Assembly (NCBI GenBank): GCA_964585225.1
Contig: CAZPCZ010000002.1
Coordinates: forward strand, 1-59,418
From: CAZPCZ01 sp964585225
GTDB taxonomy: Bacteria > Patescibacteriota > Patescibacteriia > JACPHY01
DNA length: 59,418 nucleotides
Direction: 5' to 3'
Each line of letters starts with the position of its first letter. The first letter of the stretch is position 1. The notes beneath the pieces were generated by a model. The model was not told the DNA's origin and ran no database searches. It saw nothing but the letters and a program-made list of their open reading frames with translations. This document shows, piece by piece, positions 32,050 to 40,884 of this stretch. A program made the translations under genes and the position numbers.

Positions 32050-32915
32050 ACAATTCCTTTCAAGAACGTCCGGAATTTTCCGTTCAGGTCCGGGTGACGG
32101 AGCGCGAACGCGACGTTCGCTTCGAGGAACCCGAGCTTGTCCCCGCACCCGTACCACTTCCCCGCGATCTCCCGAGCGAAGAGCGGCTCGCCCTTTCCGA
32201 TTGCGGTGATGAATGCGTCCGCGAGGCGGATCTCTCCGTCCTTCCCCGGTCGCTGCTGTCGGAGGATCTTCGCGACGGCCGGCGTGATGAGGTACCGACC
32301 GAGCACCGCGAGATTCGTCGGTGCATCGGCCGGTTTCGGTTTCTCGACGAACTCCCGCACCGCGTACGTCCGCGGACCCACGCGCTTCCCGGCGATGACG
32401 CCGTAGAGGTGCGTCTCCTCGCGCGGAATCGCCGAGACCGCGACGACGGATCCGCCGCGCTCACGGTGGCACGCGATGAGCTGTGCGATGCCGGGGGTCT
32501 TCGCATCCACGATGTCGTCGCCGAAGAGCACCGCGACGGTCTCGTCGTCGTCCACGAACGGGAGCGCGCACGCGACCGCATGTCCGTCGCCGAGCGGCTT
32601 CGGTTGTCGCACGAATGCGAACGCCGCGAGCTTTCCGATCGCCGCGATCTCCTTGAGCTCCTGGCGCTTCCGCTTCTGCTCGAGGCGGTACTCGAGCTCG
32701 AAATTCCGATCGAAGTGGTCCTCAATCGCGCGTTTCCCGATCGCGGTGACGAAGATGATCTCCTCAATCCCCGCAGCGACCGCCTCCTCGACGATGTACT
32801 GGATGACCGGCTTGTCCACGACCGGCAGCATCTCCTTCGGCTGCGCCTTCGTGGCCGGCAGGAAGCGCGTGCCTAAGCCCCCGACCGGGATGATCGCCTT
32901 GCGAATCTTCGTCAT
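32046..32915 (-). CDS. galU: UTP-glucose-1-phosphate uridylyltransferase
   Basis: A 289-residue nucleotidyltransferase making UDP-glucose. Conserved elements: PVGGLGTRFLPATKAQPKEM at the N-terminus, VDKPVIQYIVEEA, VLFGDDIVD, YGVIAG, FVEKPKP and the late GKWYGCGDKLGFL. Normal length. It is first in a tight minus-strand run (lipoprotein, then pilins) and overlaps the lipoprotein start by 4 nt. UDP-glucose would feed the glycosyltransferases encoded nearby. No Shine-Dalgarno at ATG 32915. Confidence 0.92.
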   Translation of the reverse strand: MTKIRKAIIPVGGLGTRFLPATKAQPKEMLPVVDKPVIQYIVEEAVAAGIEEIIFVTAIGKRAIEDHFDRNFELEYRLEQKRKRQELKEIAAIGKLAAFAFVRQPKPLGDGHAVACALPFVDDDETVAVLFGDDIVDAKTPGIAQLIACHRERGGSVVAVSAIPREETHLYGVIAGKRVGPRTYAVREFVEKPKPADAPTNLAVLGRYLITPAVAKILRQQRPGKDGEIRLADAFITAIGKGEPLFAREIAGKWYGCGDKLGFLEANVAFALRHPDLNGKFRTFLKGIV

Positions 32916-32968
32916 GTGCGCAGGAATCGTGGTACCGTATCCACAGTATAGCGTACCACACGGAGGGG

Positions 32969-32997
32969 TTGACGAACGAACGGTTCCGTGCTATCCT
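32969..32997 (+). promoter_or_regulatory. Promoter of the PP2C gene, probably leaderless
   Basis: TTGACG (32969-32974), 17 nt, TATCCT (32992-32997); ATG 33006 lies 8 nt after the -10 box. Confidence 0.75.
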
Positions 32998-33005
32998 AAG
33001 CTGTT

Positions 33006-34550
33006 ATGACCAAGCCTATTGATCGGCTCCCAGACGATGCTGAGCCGACCGAAGTGGAACCCCGCCCGCGCGGCGCGCAACCGGACGAGATCGAACTCGT
33101 TGAGGCCGAGCCCGTAGCGCTCGAGGTTGGCGTCGTGACGGACAAGAACTTCGAGAAGGGCCCGAACAATGAGGACGCCGTGCTCGTGGACGAACGGTCC
33201 GACACGTACGGCGTGCTCGACGGGATGGGCGGCGCTGCGGCCGGCGAGGTCGCCTCATCGCGCGCCTCGGAGTTCATCCGCGAGCACCTCGTGCGCATGC
33301 CGAAGGGCATCGCTCACGATGGCGCGCAAGTGGCCGACTACCTCCGCAGTGCGATTGTCCAGGCTGGTGGCAAGCTCCAGATCATGGTGGAGGCTGACCC
33401 GAAGCTCAAGGGCATGGGGACGACGTGCTCGATCATGCACGTCCTCAAGGACCGCGAGAGCGGGAGGCCAAAGGAGCTCATCACCGCGCAGGTCGGCGAC
33501 AGTCGCGTGTACCGGCTCCGGGCCGGTAGACTCGAGCGGATCACGAAGGACCAGTCGCTCATCCAGCAGATGATCGACAAAGGGCATCGCGTCGACGGCC
33601 AGCTCCTCCCGCCGGATGCAGATCAGGTTGGCGACCCCGAGGTGGATCGGCGGATGACCGATGCGCAGCGCGCGACCATCATGGAGTTTCGGAATCGCAT
33701 CTCGAGCGCGCTCGGTTACCCGAACGTCCGCGTTGACGTCACGCGAACCCCCATTGAGGAGGGTGACGAGTTCATCGCGATCAGTGACGGGGTCGGCGAC
33801 TGCCTCACCGATCGAGAGATCGCAACGATCGCCCGAGAGTACTCCGGCGATCCGGTGCGCATTTCGAAGGCGCTCGTCGCGGCATCGCAGGAACGCGTGA
33901 AGGCGAAGGACAAGGCGTGGATAGCGGGCCGCGAGGTCGATGCGCTCACGGACCGCGGCAAGGACGACGACCGGAGCGCGGTCGCCATCCGCATCGTCGA
34001 ACGATCGCCTGTCCCACCGACGATGCTCGAGGCGTGGCGCAGCAAGCACGACGATACGCTCGATGGGATGGTGAGGGAGTACCAGCAGATCCTCCAGGAC
34101 CGGATGCGCGGGAATCGGGGAAGCCCAGGACAGGTCTCCCGAGCGCGAGGTTTGCGCGATAGGTACGAACAGGCGCAGACGGACACCGCGCGCGCGGCGG
34201 TGATCGCGAAGGATACCGCGTACAAGCAGGCCGCGCTCGACGCGATTGACACCATCCTCATTGAACGACACGTCCCGCAGGAGACACTCGCCCAGTGGCA
34301 GGCGATGCCGAGCTCTGACCTCGAGGGCAGTGCGGTGGAGTACCGAAAGATCCTCGACGCGTACGGCCGTGGCGAGCGAAATCCGCGCATCGTCGCTCTG
34401 GCAATGTCTCGCGCGCACGGCATGCGCGATGCCTACAAGCAAGCGAGGACCGATGCGCAGCGCGAGGAGCTCATCCGGCGCGACTGGCGCTACAAACGCG
34501 CCGCCCTCGTCGCGATCCACCGCATCCTTGCGCAGCGGCAGGATTCCTGA
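33006..34550 (+). CDS. PP2C-family protein phosphatase with duplicated C-terminal module
   Basis: A 514-residue protein. The PP2C domain (about 40-330) has NNEDAVLVDE, YGVLDGMGGAAAGE (metal-binding Asp/Gly), GMGTTC, AQVGDSRVYRLR, ISDGVGDCLTD and KDDDRSAVAIRI, so the metal ligands are present. It should dephosphorylate Ser/Thr phosphoproteins in the cytoplasm. The region 332-505 holds two related helical modules of about 85 residues, each starting with L..W..... and containing EY..IL..., .SRA.G.RD.Y.QA.TD and KDTAYKQAALDAI or RDWRYKRAALVAI. A kinase partner is not in the window. Confidence 0.85.
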   Translation: MTKPIDRLPDDAEPTEVEPRPRGAQPDEIELVEAEPVALEVGVVTDKNFEKGPNNEDAVLVDERSDTYGVLDGMGGAAAGEVASSRASEFIREHLVRMPKGIAHDGAQVADYLRSAIVQAGGKLQIMVEADPKLKGMGTTCSIMHVLKDRESGRPKELITAQVGDSRVYRLRAGRLERITKDQSLIQQMIDKGHRVDGQLLPPDADQVGDPEVDRRMTDAQRATIMEFRNRISSALGYPNVRVDVTRTPIEEGDEFIAISDGVGDCLTDREIATIAREYSGDPVRISKALVAASQERVKAKDKAWIAGREVDALTDRGKDDDRSAVAIRIVERSPVPPTMLEAWRSKHDDTLDGMVREYQQILQDRMRGNRGSPGQVSRARGLRDRYEQAQTDTARAAVIAKDTAYKQAALDAIDTILIERHVPQETLAQWQAMPSSDLEGSAVEYRKILDAYGRGERNPRIVALAMSRAHGMRDAYKQARTDAQREELIRRDWRYKRAALVAIHRILAQRQDS

Positions 34551-34565
34551 GCATCACAAATGAGT

Positions 34566-34592
34566 AGCAGCCCCGACAATGTCGGGGCTGCT
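34566..34592. terminator. Convergent terminator
   Basis: AGCAGCCCCGAC/GTCGGGGCTGCT, loop AAT, followed by CGGTTGTTG on the plus strand. Confidence 0.7.
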
Positions 34593-34606
34593 CGGTTGTT
34601 GCGCCG

Positions 34607-35359
34607 TCACGCGTCGGCAGCCTCGCTCAAGCCCTCCTCGTCCGCGAGCGCGCTCGCGCAGTAGACGTTCCGCACGCGGAGCGGGGGCAGCATGCCGGTG
34701 TCGAGCATGAGCGCCGTGATGTTCGAGAGGCCCGTCGTCGGGTCGCTGCGGACCGCCTCGCGGAATGTCGCCTCGGTGGCATCGTCCGCAGGGACGAGCT
34801 CGAGCTCATGCCGGTACACCTGCGCGATGGTGACGCGGCCGGAACACTGTATCGGCTCCTCTCGCTCGGAGATCGCGACCGCGTACCGCGCGTCCCGAAG
34901 GAACGCCTCCGGGAGCGCATCAGCGTGCTCGATCGCGACGCGCAGCGACGCTGGGTCGTCGGCCACTCGAATCGTGCACCTCGTGATCCGCCCGCGATGG
35001 TACTCCTCGAGGAGCAGCTGGAGCGGGAAGGCGGTACCGGGCTGGGTCGGTCGCCGCTCGATCACTGAGAGGAGCGCAGGGGATGCCTGCGCCCGCCATG
35101 CGGCATGGCGGCTCATGAGCTTCGGGTGATCGGGGATGAGCGTGAGCGCGCGGTTCAAGACCGCGAACGCCTTGAGGATCGAACCGTCCGCCCAGCAGAG
35201 GTCGGCGGTGACCACGGAGAGCGCGATCGCCTCTGCGGTCTCGCCCGCCTCGATGAGGAGCCCGATGAGCGGGAGGTGGATGCGGTGGACGTCTCGGGAC
35301 CCCTCGGCGATCTTGCCGCGGAGCCAATTGATCTCCGCTGCGCGTGCCTCGTGGTCCAT
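34607..35359 (-). CDS. Hypothetical protein with TPR-like N-terminus
   Basis: A 250-residue protein with ATG 35359, GAGAGGACC upstream. The N-terminal half is a run of helices with TPR-like spacing (LIEAGETAEAIALSV, AFAVLNRALTLIPDHPKL); the C-terminal half is mixed. No membrane segment. It has a strong promoter of its own (TTGACC-N17-TATGGT) and a terminator. Family unknown. Confidence 0.7.
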   Translation of the reverse strand: MDHEARAAEINWLRGKIAEGSRDVHRIHLPLIGLLIEAGETAEAIALSVVTADLCWADGSILKAFAVLNRALTLIPDHPKLMSRHAAWRAQASPALLSVIERRPTQPGTAFPLQLLLEEYHRGRITRCTIRVADDPASLRVAIEHADALPEAFLRDARYAVAISEREEPIQCSGRVTIAQVYRHELELVPADDATEATFREAVRSDPTTGLSNITALMLDTGMLPPLRVRNVYCASALADEEGLSEAADA

Positions 35360-35406
35360 GGTGTGGTCCTCTCGTTGGTGAAAGGAACGGATTGAGCTTC
35401 GCCGCG

Positions 35407-35435
35407 ACCATAACGTGAACGACGCGCTTGGTCAA
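35407..35435 (-). promoter_or_regulatory. Promoter of the TPR-like gene
   Basis: Minus strand: TTGACC (35435-35430), 17 nt, TATGGT (35412-35407). Confidence 0.75.
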
Positions 35436-35440
35436 GAGAG

Positions 35441-35467
35441 AAAATCCCACCTCGACGGTGGGATTTT
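35441..35467. terminator. Bidirectional terminator
   Basis: AAAATCCCACC/GGTGGGATTTT with loop TCGAC; the U-tract is part of the stem on both strands. It serves the surface protein gene, after an ATTCCTTATTCCTGATTCC repeat. Confidence 0.75.
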
Positions 35468-35505
35468 CTATTCCTTATTCCTGATTCCTCATTCCCGCCT
35501 GTGTG

Positions 35506-38500
35506 TCACGGCCCTCCGCCCGCAACGATCGGCGTCGCGAGGCCACTCAGGATTGCGCCGAGGATGGAGCGGAACGGCGAGGCGACCGTTCGTGCTGGTG
35601 TCGCCGACGCCGCGCCGCCGACCGTGAACGTCTGCTCCCGACAGTTGTTCTCCTCGTTGGCCTCCTCCACGTCTTCCGCGACGTCCGCGCACACTTCGAT
35701 CCGGTGCGTGCCTGCGACTGCGGCCTCTCCCTGCCACGTCACCGTCTTCGTTGTTCCCGCAGCGATCGCGGGCACATCCTCTGGTTCCGGCGCGCCCTCG
35801 AGATCATCATCGTCCCCGAGGTCGAGTGAGAGGTATGCCACCGATGCATCCGATGCTGCTCCACCGATGTTTCGCACGACTGCCGTGAAGGTGAGCGCGG
35901 CGTCTCCAACCACTGGCTTCGCGGGGGTGACCGAAATCCGCTCGACGACGAGGTCGGCCTGCTTCGGCGCGACCGGCTCCGGCGCACGCACGACCACGTT
36001 GACCGCCGAGCAGTTGTTCTGCTCGTTGGACTCGGTGATCAGCTTCATGTTATCCACGCACACGGAGATGCGGTGTGACCCGGCTTGCGGCTTCCAGTGG
36101 TAGGAGCGGTCCTTCGGATCGTTCCAATGGAATTCCTGCGACTCGCCGGGCGCGAGGTCGCGCACGACGGGTTGCGCGAGCTGGGTGCGATACTTGCTGT
36201 CGGTCCAGATGTCGAAACTCACCGAACTCACGGTACCGACCGAGATGGTGCTTCGATTCACAACGCGAACGGTGAACGTGACGGTGTCTCCCGGCTTGGG
36301 TTGCGTCGGCGTCATGGTGAACGCGTCGAGCGCGAGATCGGGTTGCGTCGCTGGTTTCGGCTGCACCGTCACCCGCACGGTGTCCGTCGCGGTGAGACCG
36401 CCGTTATCCGTGACCGTGAGCGTCACCTCGTGCGTTCCGACCGGCACGTCACGCCAGTACGGGAACTGGCCGGTCGCCACCTCTCGTCCGGCAACCGTCC
36501 ACGCCCACTTCACGATCTTCCCATCGGGATCCTTGGAATTCCTACTGTAGAATCGGGTCATCTCCTTCCCGTCTCCATCATCATCGCGTTCAGTGATGTC
36601 CTCGCCGGCATCCGCGACTGGTAGCTGGTTCGCTGTGGTCGCGAGCTTCGCGCGGTCGAGCCACGCGTCGTTATTTTGCTCATTCGCCTCATCGACCTTC
36701 CGGCTGCCATCGAGGAAAATCCGGAGGCGCGTACCGTCCGTCGGGGGGTCGCGGAGAATCCTCGAGGCCTTCTGTGACCCGTCGAGCGGCACGACGACCG
36801 TCGTCTCTTTCCCCGCCGCAATCGCCGGGAGGTCCACCGCGCCGCTCGACGGGAGCGCGCCCTTCACACCGAACCACATGAGCCAGGCATCCGTCGCCTT
36901 CGCATCTGCCGTACCGACGTTCCGTGCTCCGAGGTGGAGCGCACCATCACGCACCTCGACGTCCGAGACCACGAGGTCCGACTGCGACGGGAGGACGACA
37001 CGTGCGGTATTGTTCCGCTCGTCGGATTCCGCGATGGCACCCTTCGGATCCACGGCGATCTCGAGTGCGACCGAACCATTCGGCATGTCCCGGAGGAACC
37101 GGAAGATGCCGAACGCACGCGCGTTCGCGATCGGGAGCTCGACCGGGTACGATGCCCCGGGTTTGAGCGTCCCGACCGCCGCCTCGATCTCCGACGTCGC
37201 AAGCGCCTCGCTGTTCTTCCCGCGCCACACGAACTGCCACATGACGCGCTCCGCCGTCCCTTTCCCCACGTTCACGATCGTCACTTTCAGTTTCTCGCGG
37301 CTGAGCGCTGCGTCGCGGAGGATGAGGTCGGGCCTGAGCAGAACCAGATTCGGGAGCAACACCGAGTTGTTCTGCTCGTTCGCTTCCGCATGCGCGTTCG
37401 GCCCATCAATCGTGAGCTTGAGGTGCGTCGCGGATTCCGGAGCGTTGGCAACGAACTCGCCGAGGAATATTTTCCCGCGCTCCCCGTCGAGATCGGCGAA
37501 ATCAAGGAGCTGATTCCCCTCGCTCGTCGTTCTCGGCCCCATGCCGCCGATGTTGATCCACCGGAGCTCGCTGACGCGCCGCCCCGCCGCATCTACCCAC
37601 TCGTACCAGAAGGAAACCCCGGGCCGGGCCTCGCCGTCGCCGCGGTTGTGGTACTGGAATCGAAGCGCCGCGGTATCGAACGTCGCCTTCGTGATCGTGA
37701 GATCGGGGAGCTTTGGTGTCTCTCGTTTCGGCGGTGACCACCCATCGAATGTTGTACGGTTGTTCGTTTCATCAGACTCGGCAATGCGGTTCTCCGGATC
37801 AATGACGATCTCGAGCTGTGTCGCTCCGGCAGGCTTCGGCTGCGCGAGCCATTTGCCGAGCGGAACATCTGTATCCGACGAGGCTCCGGAAGATCCCCAA
37901 GCCTTCAGCGCGGGCCGAGTACCCTCGTATGGCGTACCCAGCCGCTTGCCAGACGCGTCCACCCAGTACATCGCCCAAGAAAACTCCGGAGAGCCCACTG
38001 CGCTTTCGAGATTTTTATATTCAACCGCCAACCACGACCTTCCTTCTGGGATGAAAACCCGAGAAAATGTCAGGTCCGGCCTTTTGAGCGCTGATTCGGG
38101 GATGGCAATCTCTACCGCGTTGTTCCCCTCGTCCTTCTCCGCGACGGTGTTCTTCGGGTCCACGGTGACGCGAAGTTTCACCGCGCCCCGCGGCGGTGCG
38201 AAGAACGAGGCGGGGATCCCGTACGCCACCCTGGTATCCTGAGCGCCGACTACGCCTTTCGGCAGCAGCTTGGGCGTGAAGGTCTCCGGTTCTTGACGGG
38301 CGAGCGTCGTGCCATTGGTATCGAGCCATTCCACGAGGGTGACGAAGGAGAACTTGCCGCTCACGGCATCACCAATGTTCTCCTGTTTCCATGTGATGGC
38401 ATCTCCCGTGTGCGCGAGATTCGTGACCGCAAGGTCCGGGCGGTGCGCCGGTATCGTGATGGTAACGATGTTGTTCCCCTCGTCCGACTCTCCGATCGTA

Positions 38501-40794
38501 TGCTTCGCGTCCGTGACCACCCGCAGTGTCACCGCACCGAGCGGCGGGATGAAGAATTCCTCTGGGATGCCGTACTCCACCTTCGTGTCCTGCGGCCCCA
38601 CCACGCCCCGCTCCATCACCGTGACAACGAACGTCTCGGGATCCTGACTCCCGAGCGTCGTACCCTTGGCATCGAGCCATTCCACGCGGGTGACGAAGGA
38701 AAACCTACCGCTCGCCTCCCTGCCGATGTTCTCCTGTTTCCATGTGATGGCCTTATCGGCGAGCGCGAGGTTCGAAACCGTGAGGTCTGGTTTCGGTTGC
38801 GGGAGCTGCTCGAGCAGCGCGCTGTTGTTCCCCTCATCCTTCTCCACCACGTCGCCCTTTGCATCGACGACCACCCGGAACTTCACCGCACCCGCGGGGG
38901 GGTTGCGGAAGTCCGCGGGAATGTCTTCGAGTAGCGCTTGACCACCGAAGAGCTGTTCGATCGCCGTCTGCATGGTCTGCTCAGCGAGTACCCGACCGTC
39001 CGCAGCGAGCCACGCGAGTGTCGTGCGGTAGGAGATGCCTCCCTCCGCCGTGTCCCCGAGGTTCTTGACCTTCCACGTGATCGCGTCATCTGTGAGTGTG
39101 AGCGCGATGACCGTGAGGTCGGGCAGAGGGACGCTGAGGAGCACGGTGTTGTTCGCTTCGTTCGACTCCGCGATGCGATTCGGTCCGTCCACCCACACCT
39201 TGAGACCGGTGACGCCGGGTACTGGTGCGGCGAGAATCGCCGCGAAGGGCGACTCGACGACGCGATCCCCGCGAGCAGGCACGCCCCAGACGCGCAGGTT
39301 CGCGGAGTCGATGAGCACCGATTGCTTCGCCGCAATGTCACGAGGCTCGTCGTACCAGAACGGCCCGAGCTCGCGCTCGCCGTCCGCGTTCACCCACTCG
39401 AACCAGAAGGAGACTGGAGCCCGCGCGGGACCGGCACTCGTGTTCACCGCGATGAACCGAAGGCGACCGGCTGTAAACGATGCGTCGCGGATCGTGAGGT
39501 CCGGATCCGGCTGCTTCGACACGACGGTTGCGATATTGTTGCCTTCGTTGGACTCCGCGAGCGCTCGCTCGGAGTCGATCGTGATGCGCAGGAGCTCGGC
39601 ACCCGACGGCTGGTTGTGCAGGAACGTGCTGAGGTACTGGTACGCCTGACGGTTCCCGCTTCCGGAAAACACAGTGACGCCCTTTGAGGAGAACGGGCGT
39701 TCCTCTTTCGGGCCGAGCGCGCCGGTCAGCGCTGCGTACTCCCGACCGACGGGGATCCCATCCGGCGTCACCCACTGGAATCCGATCATGAATGAACCGG
39801 TGCCAGCATCGGACGCGTTCGCGGATGTGAGCGTGAGCGTGTCGCCGAAGAGCACCGCATCGCGGATGGTGAGGTCCGGCATCGCAACGCGCAGGAGCAC
39901 GGCGTTGTTCTGCTCATTCGATTCCGTCACGGTCCCCGCGTCATCGAGCGTGATCTTGAGCTGCGCCGCCTTCGCCGGACGACGCCCGAGGTACCAGTCG
40001 AGCCGATCGCCAGCCTGCCCCCCGCTCTCGGAAATGTACGACGCGTCCGTGCGCATCGTCTGCAACGTCGCCTCCGCTCCGGATTCAGGCTCGAGGGCAT
40101 ATACCCACCGCGTCGCGGCCTGCACCGCGCCCGCGTCATCCACCCACGTGAATCCGATACGGAACGACTGCGCGATGACCGCGGGGTTCGCGTTCCGGTA
40201 CTTCAGCTCCACTCTACTCGCGTCCGTAAATCCGGCTGCGGTGATCTGGAGGTCCGGCAGCGAGAACTTCAACGCCGCGATATTGTTCGTCTCGTCCGTC
40301 TCACCGATGCGGTCCCCATCATCTACGGTCACGCGGAGTTCGACCGCCGTGTCTGGTCGCTCTGCGACGAAGGCCGAGAGGCGACGGCCGTACACGCCAT
40401 CGCGCCGCTTGTACGAGAGCTCCGTGCGGTACTTCGTGTCGAGGATCGCAACCCCGCCGCGCTCCACCTCCGGCTGCGGAAGCCAGTGACGCACACCAAT
40501 CGACTGGCCAGCCGCGTCGTACCACTGGAACCCCACCTCGTATCGCCGTCGGTCGTACACGCCGGTCGCATTCACGTACTCGACATGGAGGTTTCGTCCG
40601 TCGAACGTCGCGACGGTGATCTTGAGGTCCGGACGCTCGCCCGTGAGCGTCGGGGACACCGCCCGCGATGGCCCGCGGGTGGCTGCGTGCGCGCTCGGAA
40701 CCCACGCCGCAACAACAAGCGCCGCGGTGAACAAGGCGGCTGCGATGACGAACCGGGGGGTGAACCACGAAGCGGTCCGGGTTGCGTAGAGCAT
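35506..40794 (-). CDS. Giant CARDB-repeat surface protein with a PKD domain
   Basis: A 1762-residue exported protein; the signal peptide is about residues 15-42 (AALVVAAWVPSAHA). At least 13 CARDB-like beta modules of 110-125 residues each start with a PDL(T/K)I-type strand and end with ES(N/D)E.NN or close variants. After the eleventh a PKD-like domain occurs (PVADAGEDITE, SKDPDGKIVKWAW, HEVTLTVTDNGGLTATDT). The tail LGAILSGLATPIVAGG is hydrophobic and could anchor it. Modules 6 and 7 are nearly identical. Likely a long adhesive or structural surface protein. The start is ATG 40794 with an extended TGCTATACT -10 box (about 40832) upstream. Confidence 0.85.
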   Translation of the reverse strand: MLYATRTASWFTPRFVIAAALFTAALVVAAWVPSAHAATRGPSRAVSPTLTGERPDLKITVATFDGRNLHVEYVNATGVYDRRRYEVGFQWYDAAGQSIGVRHWLPQPEVERGGVAILDTKYRTELSYKRRDGVYGRRLSAFVAERPDTAVELRVTVDDGDRIGETDETNNIAALKFSLPDLQITAAGFTDASRVELKYRNANPAVIAQSFRIGFTWVDDAGAVQAATRWVYALEPESGAEATLQTMRTDASYISESGGQAGDRLDWYLGRRPAKAAQLKITLDDAGTVTESNEQNNAVLLRVAMPDLTIRDAVLFGDTLTLTSANASDAGTGSFMIGFQWVTPDGIPVGREYAALTGALGPKEERPFSSKGVTVFSGSGNRQAYQYLSTFLHNQPSGAELLRITIDSERALAESNEGNNIATVVSKQPDPDLTIRDASFTAGRLRFIAVNTSAGPARAPVSFWFEWVNADGERELGPFWYDEPRDIAAKQSVLIDSANLRVWGVPARGDRVVESPFAAILAAPVPGVTGLKVWVDGPNRIAESNEANNTVLLSVPLPDLTVIALTLTDDAITWKVKNLGDTAEGGISYRTTLAWLAADGRVLAEQTMQTAIEQLFGGQALLEDIPADFRNPPAGAVKFRVVVDAKGDVVEKDEGNNSALLEQLPQPKPDLTVSNLALADKAITWKQENIGREASGRFSFVTRVEWLDAKGTTLGSQDPETFVVTVMERGVVGPQDTKVEYGIPEEFFIPPLGAVTLRVVTDAKHTIGESDEGNNIVTITIPAHRPDLAVTNLAHTGDAITWKQENIGDAVSGKFSFVTLVEWLDTNGTTLARQEPETFTPKLLPKGVVGAQDTRVAYGIPASFFAPPRGAVKLRVTVDPKNTVAEKDEGNNAVEIAIPESALKRPDLTFSRVFIPEGRSWLAVEYKNLESAVGSPEFSWAMYWVDASGKRLGTPYEGTRPALKAWGSSGASSDTDVPLGKWLAQPKPAGATQLEIVIDPENRIAESDETNNRTTFDGWSPPKRETPKLPDLTITKATFDTAALRFQYHNRGDGEARPGVSFWYEWVDAAGRRVSELRWINIGGMGPRTTSEGNQLLDFADLDGERGKIFLGEFVANAPESATHLKLTIDGPNAHAEANEQNNSVLLPNLVLLRPDLILRDAALSREKLKVTIVNVGKGTAERVMWQFVWRGKNSEALATSEIEAAVGTLKPGASYPVELPIANARAFGIFRFLRDMPNGSVALEIAVDPKGAIAESDERNNTARVVLPSQSDLVVSDVEVRDGALHLGARNVGTADAKATDAWLMWFGVKGALPSSGAVDLPAIAAGKETTVVVPLDGSQKASRILRDPPTDGTRLRIFLDGSRKVDEANEQNNDAWLDRAKLATTANQLPVADAGEDITERDDDGDGKEMTRFYSRNSKDPDGKIVKWAWTVAGREVATGQFPYWRDVPVGTHEVTLTVTDNGGLTATDTVRVTVQPKPATQPDLALDAFTMTPTQPKPGDTVTFTVRVVNRSTISVGTVSSVSFDIWTDSKYRTQLAQPVVRDLAPGESQEFHWNDPKDRSYHWKPQAGSHRISVCVDNMKLITESNEQNNCSAVNVVVRAPEPVAPKQADLVVERISVTPAKPVVGDAALTFTAVVRNIGGAASDASVAYLSLDLGDDDDLEGAPEPEDVPAIAAGTTKTVTWQGEAAVAGTHRIEVCADVAEDVEEANEENNCREQTFTVGGAASATPARTVASPFRSILGAILSGLATPIVAGGGP

Positions 40795-40841
40795 ACGCGG
40801 TGGTCTCAAATCATGAGAGAGACTCAGTATAGCAGGAAATC

Positions 40842-40869
40842 GAGTGACCCGCCACGTGGCGGGTCACTC
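40842..40869. terminator. Perfect 28-nt palindrome
   Basis: GAGTGACCCGCCAC and its complement, immediately after the prohibitin gene and next to the surface gene's -10 box. Confidence 0.7.
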
Positions 40870-40884
40870 GTGTCTCCTGACACG

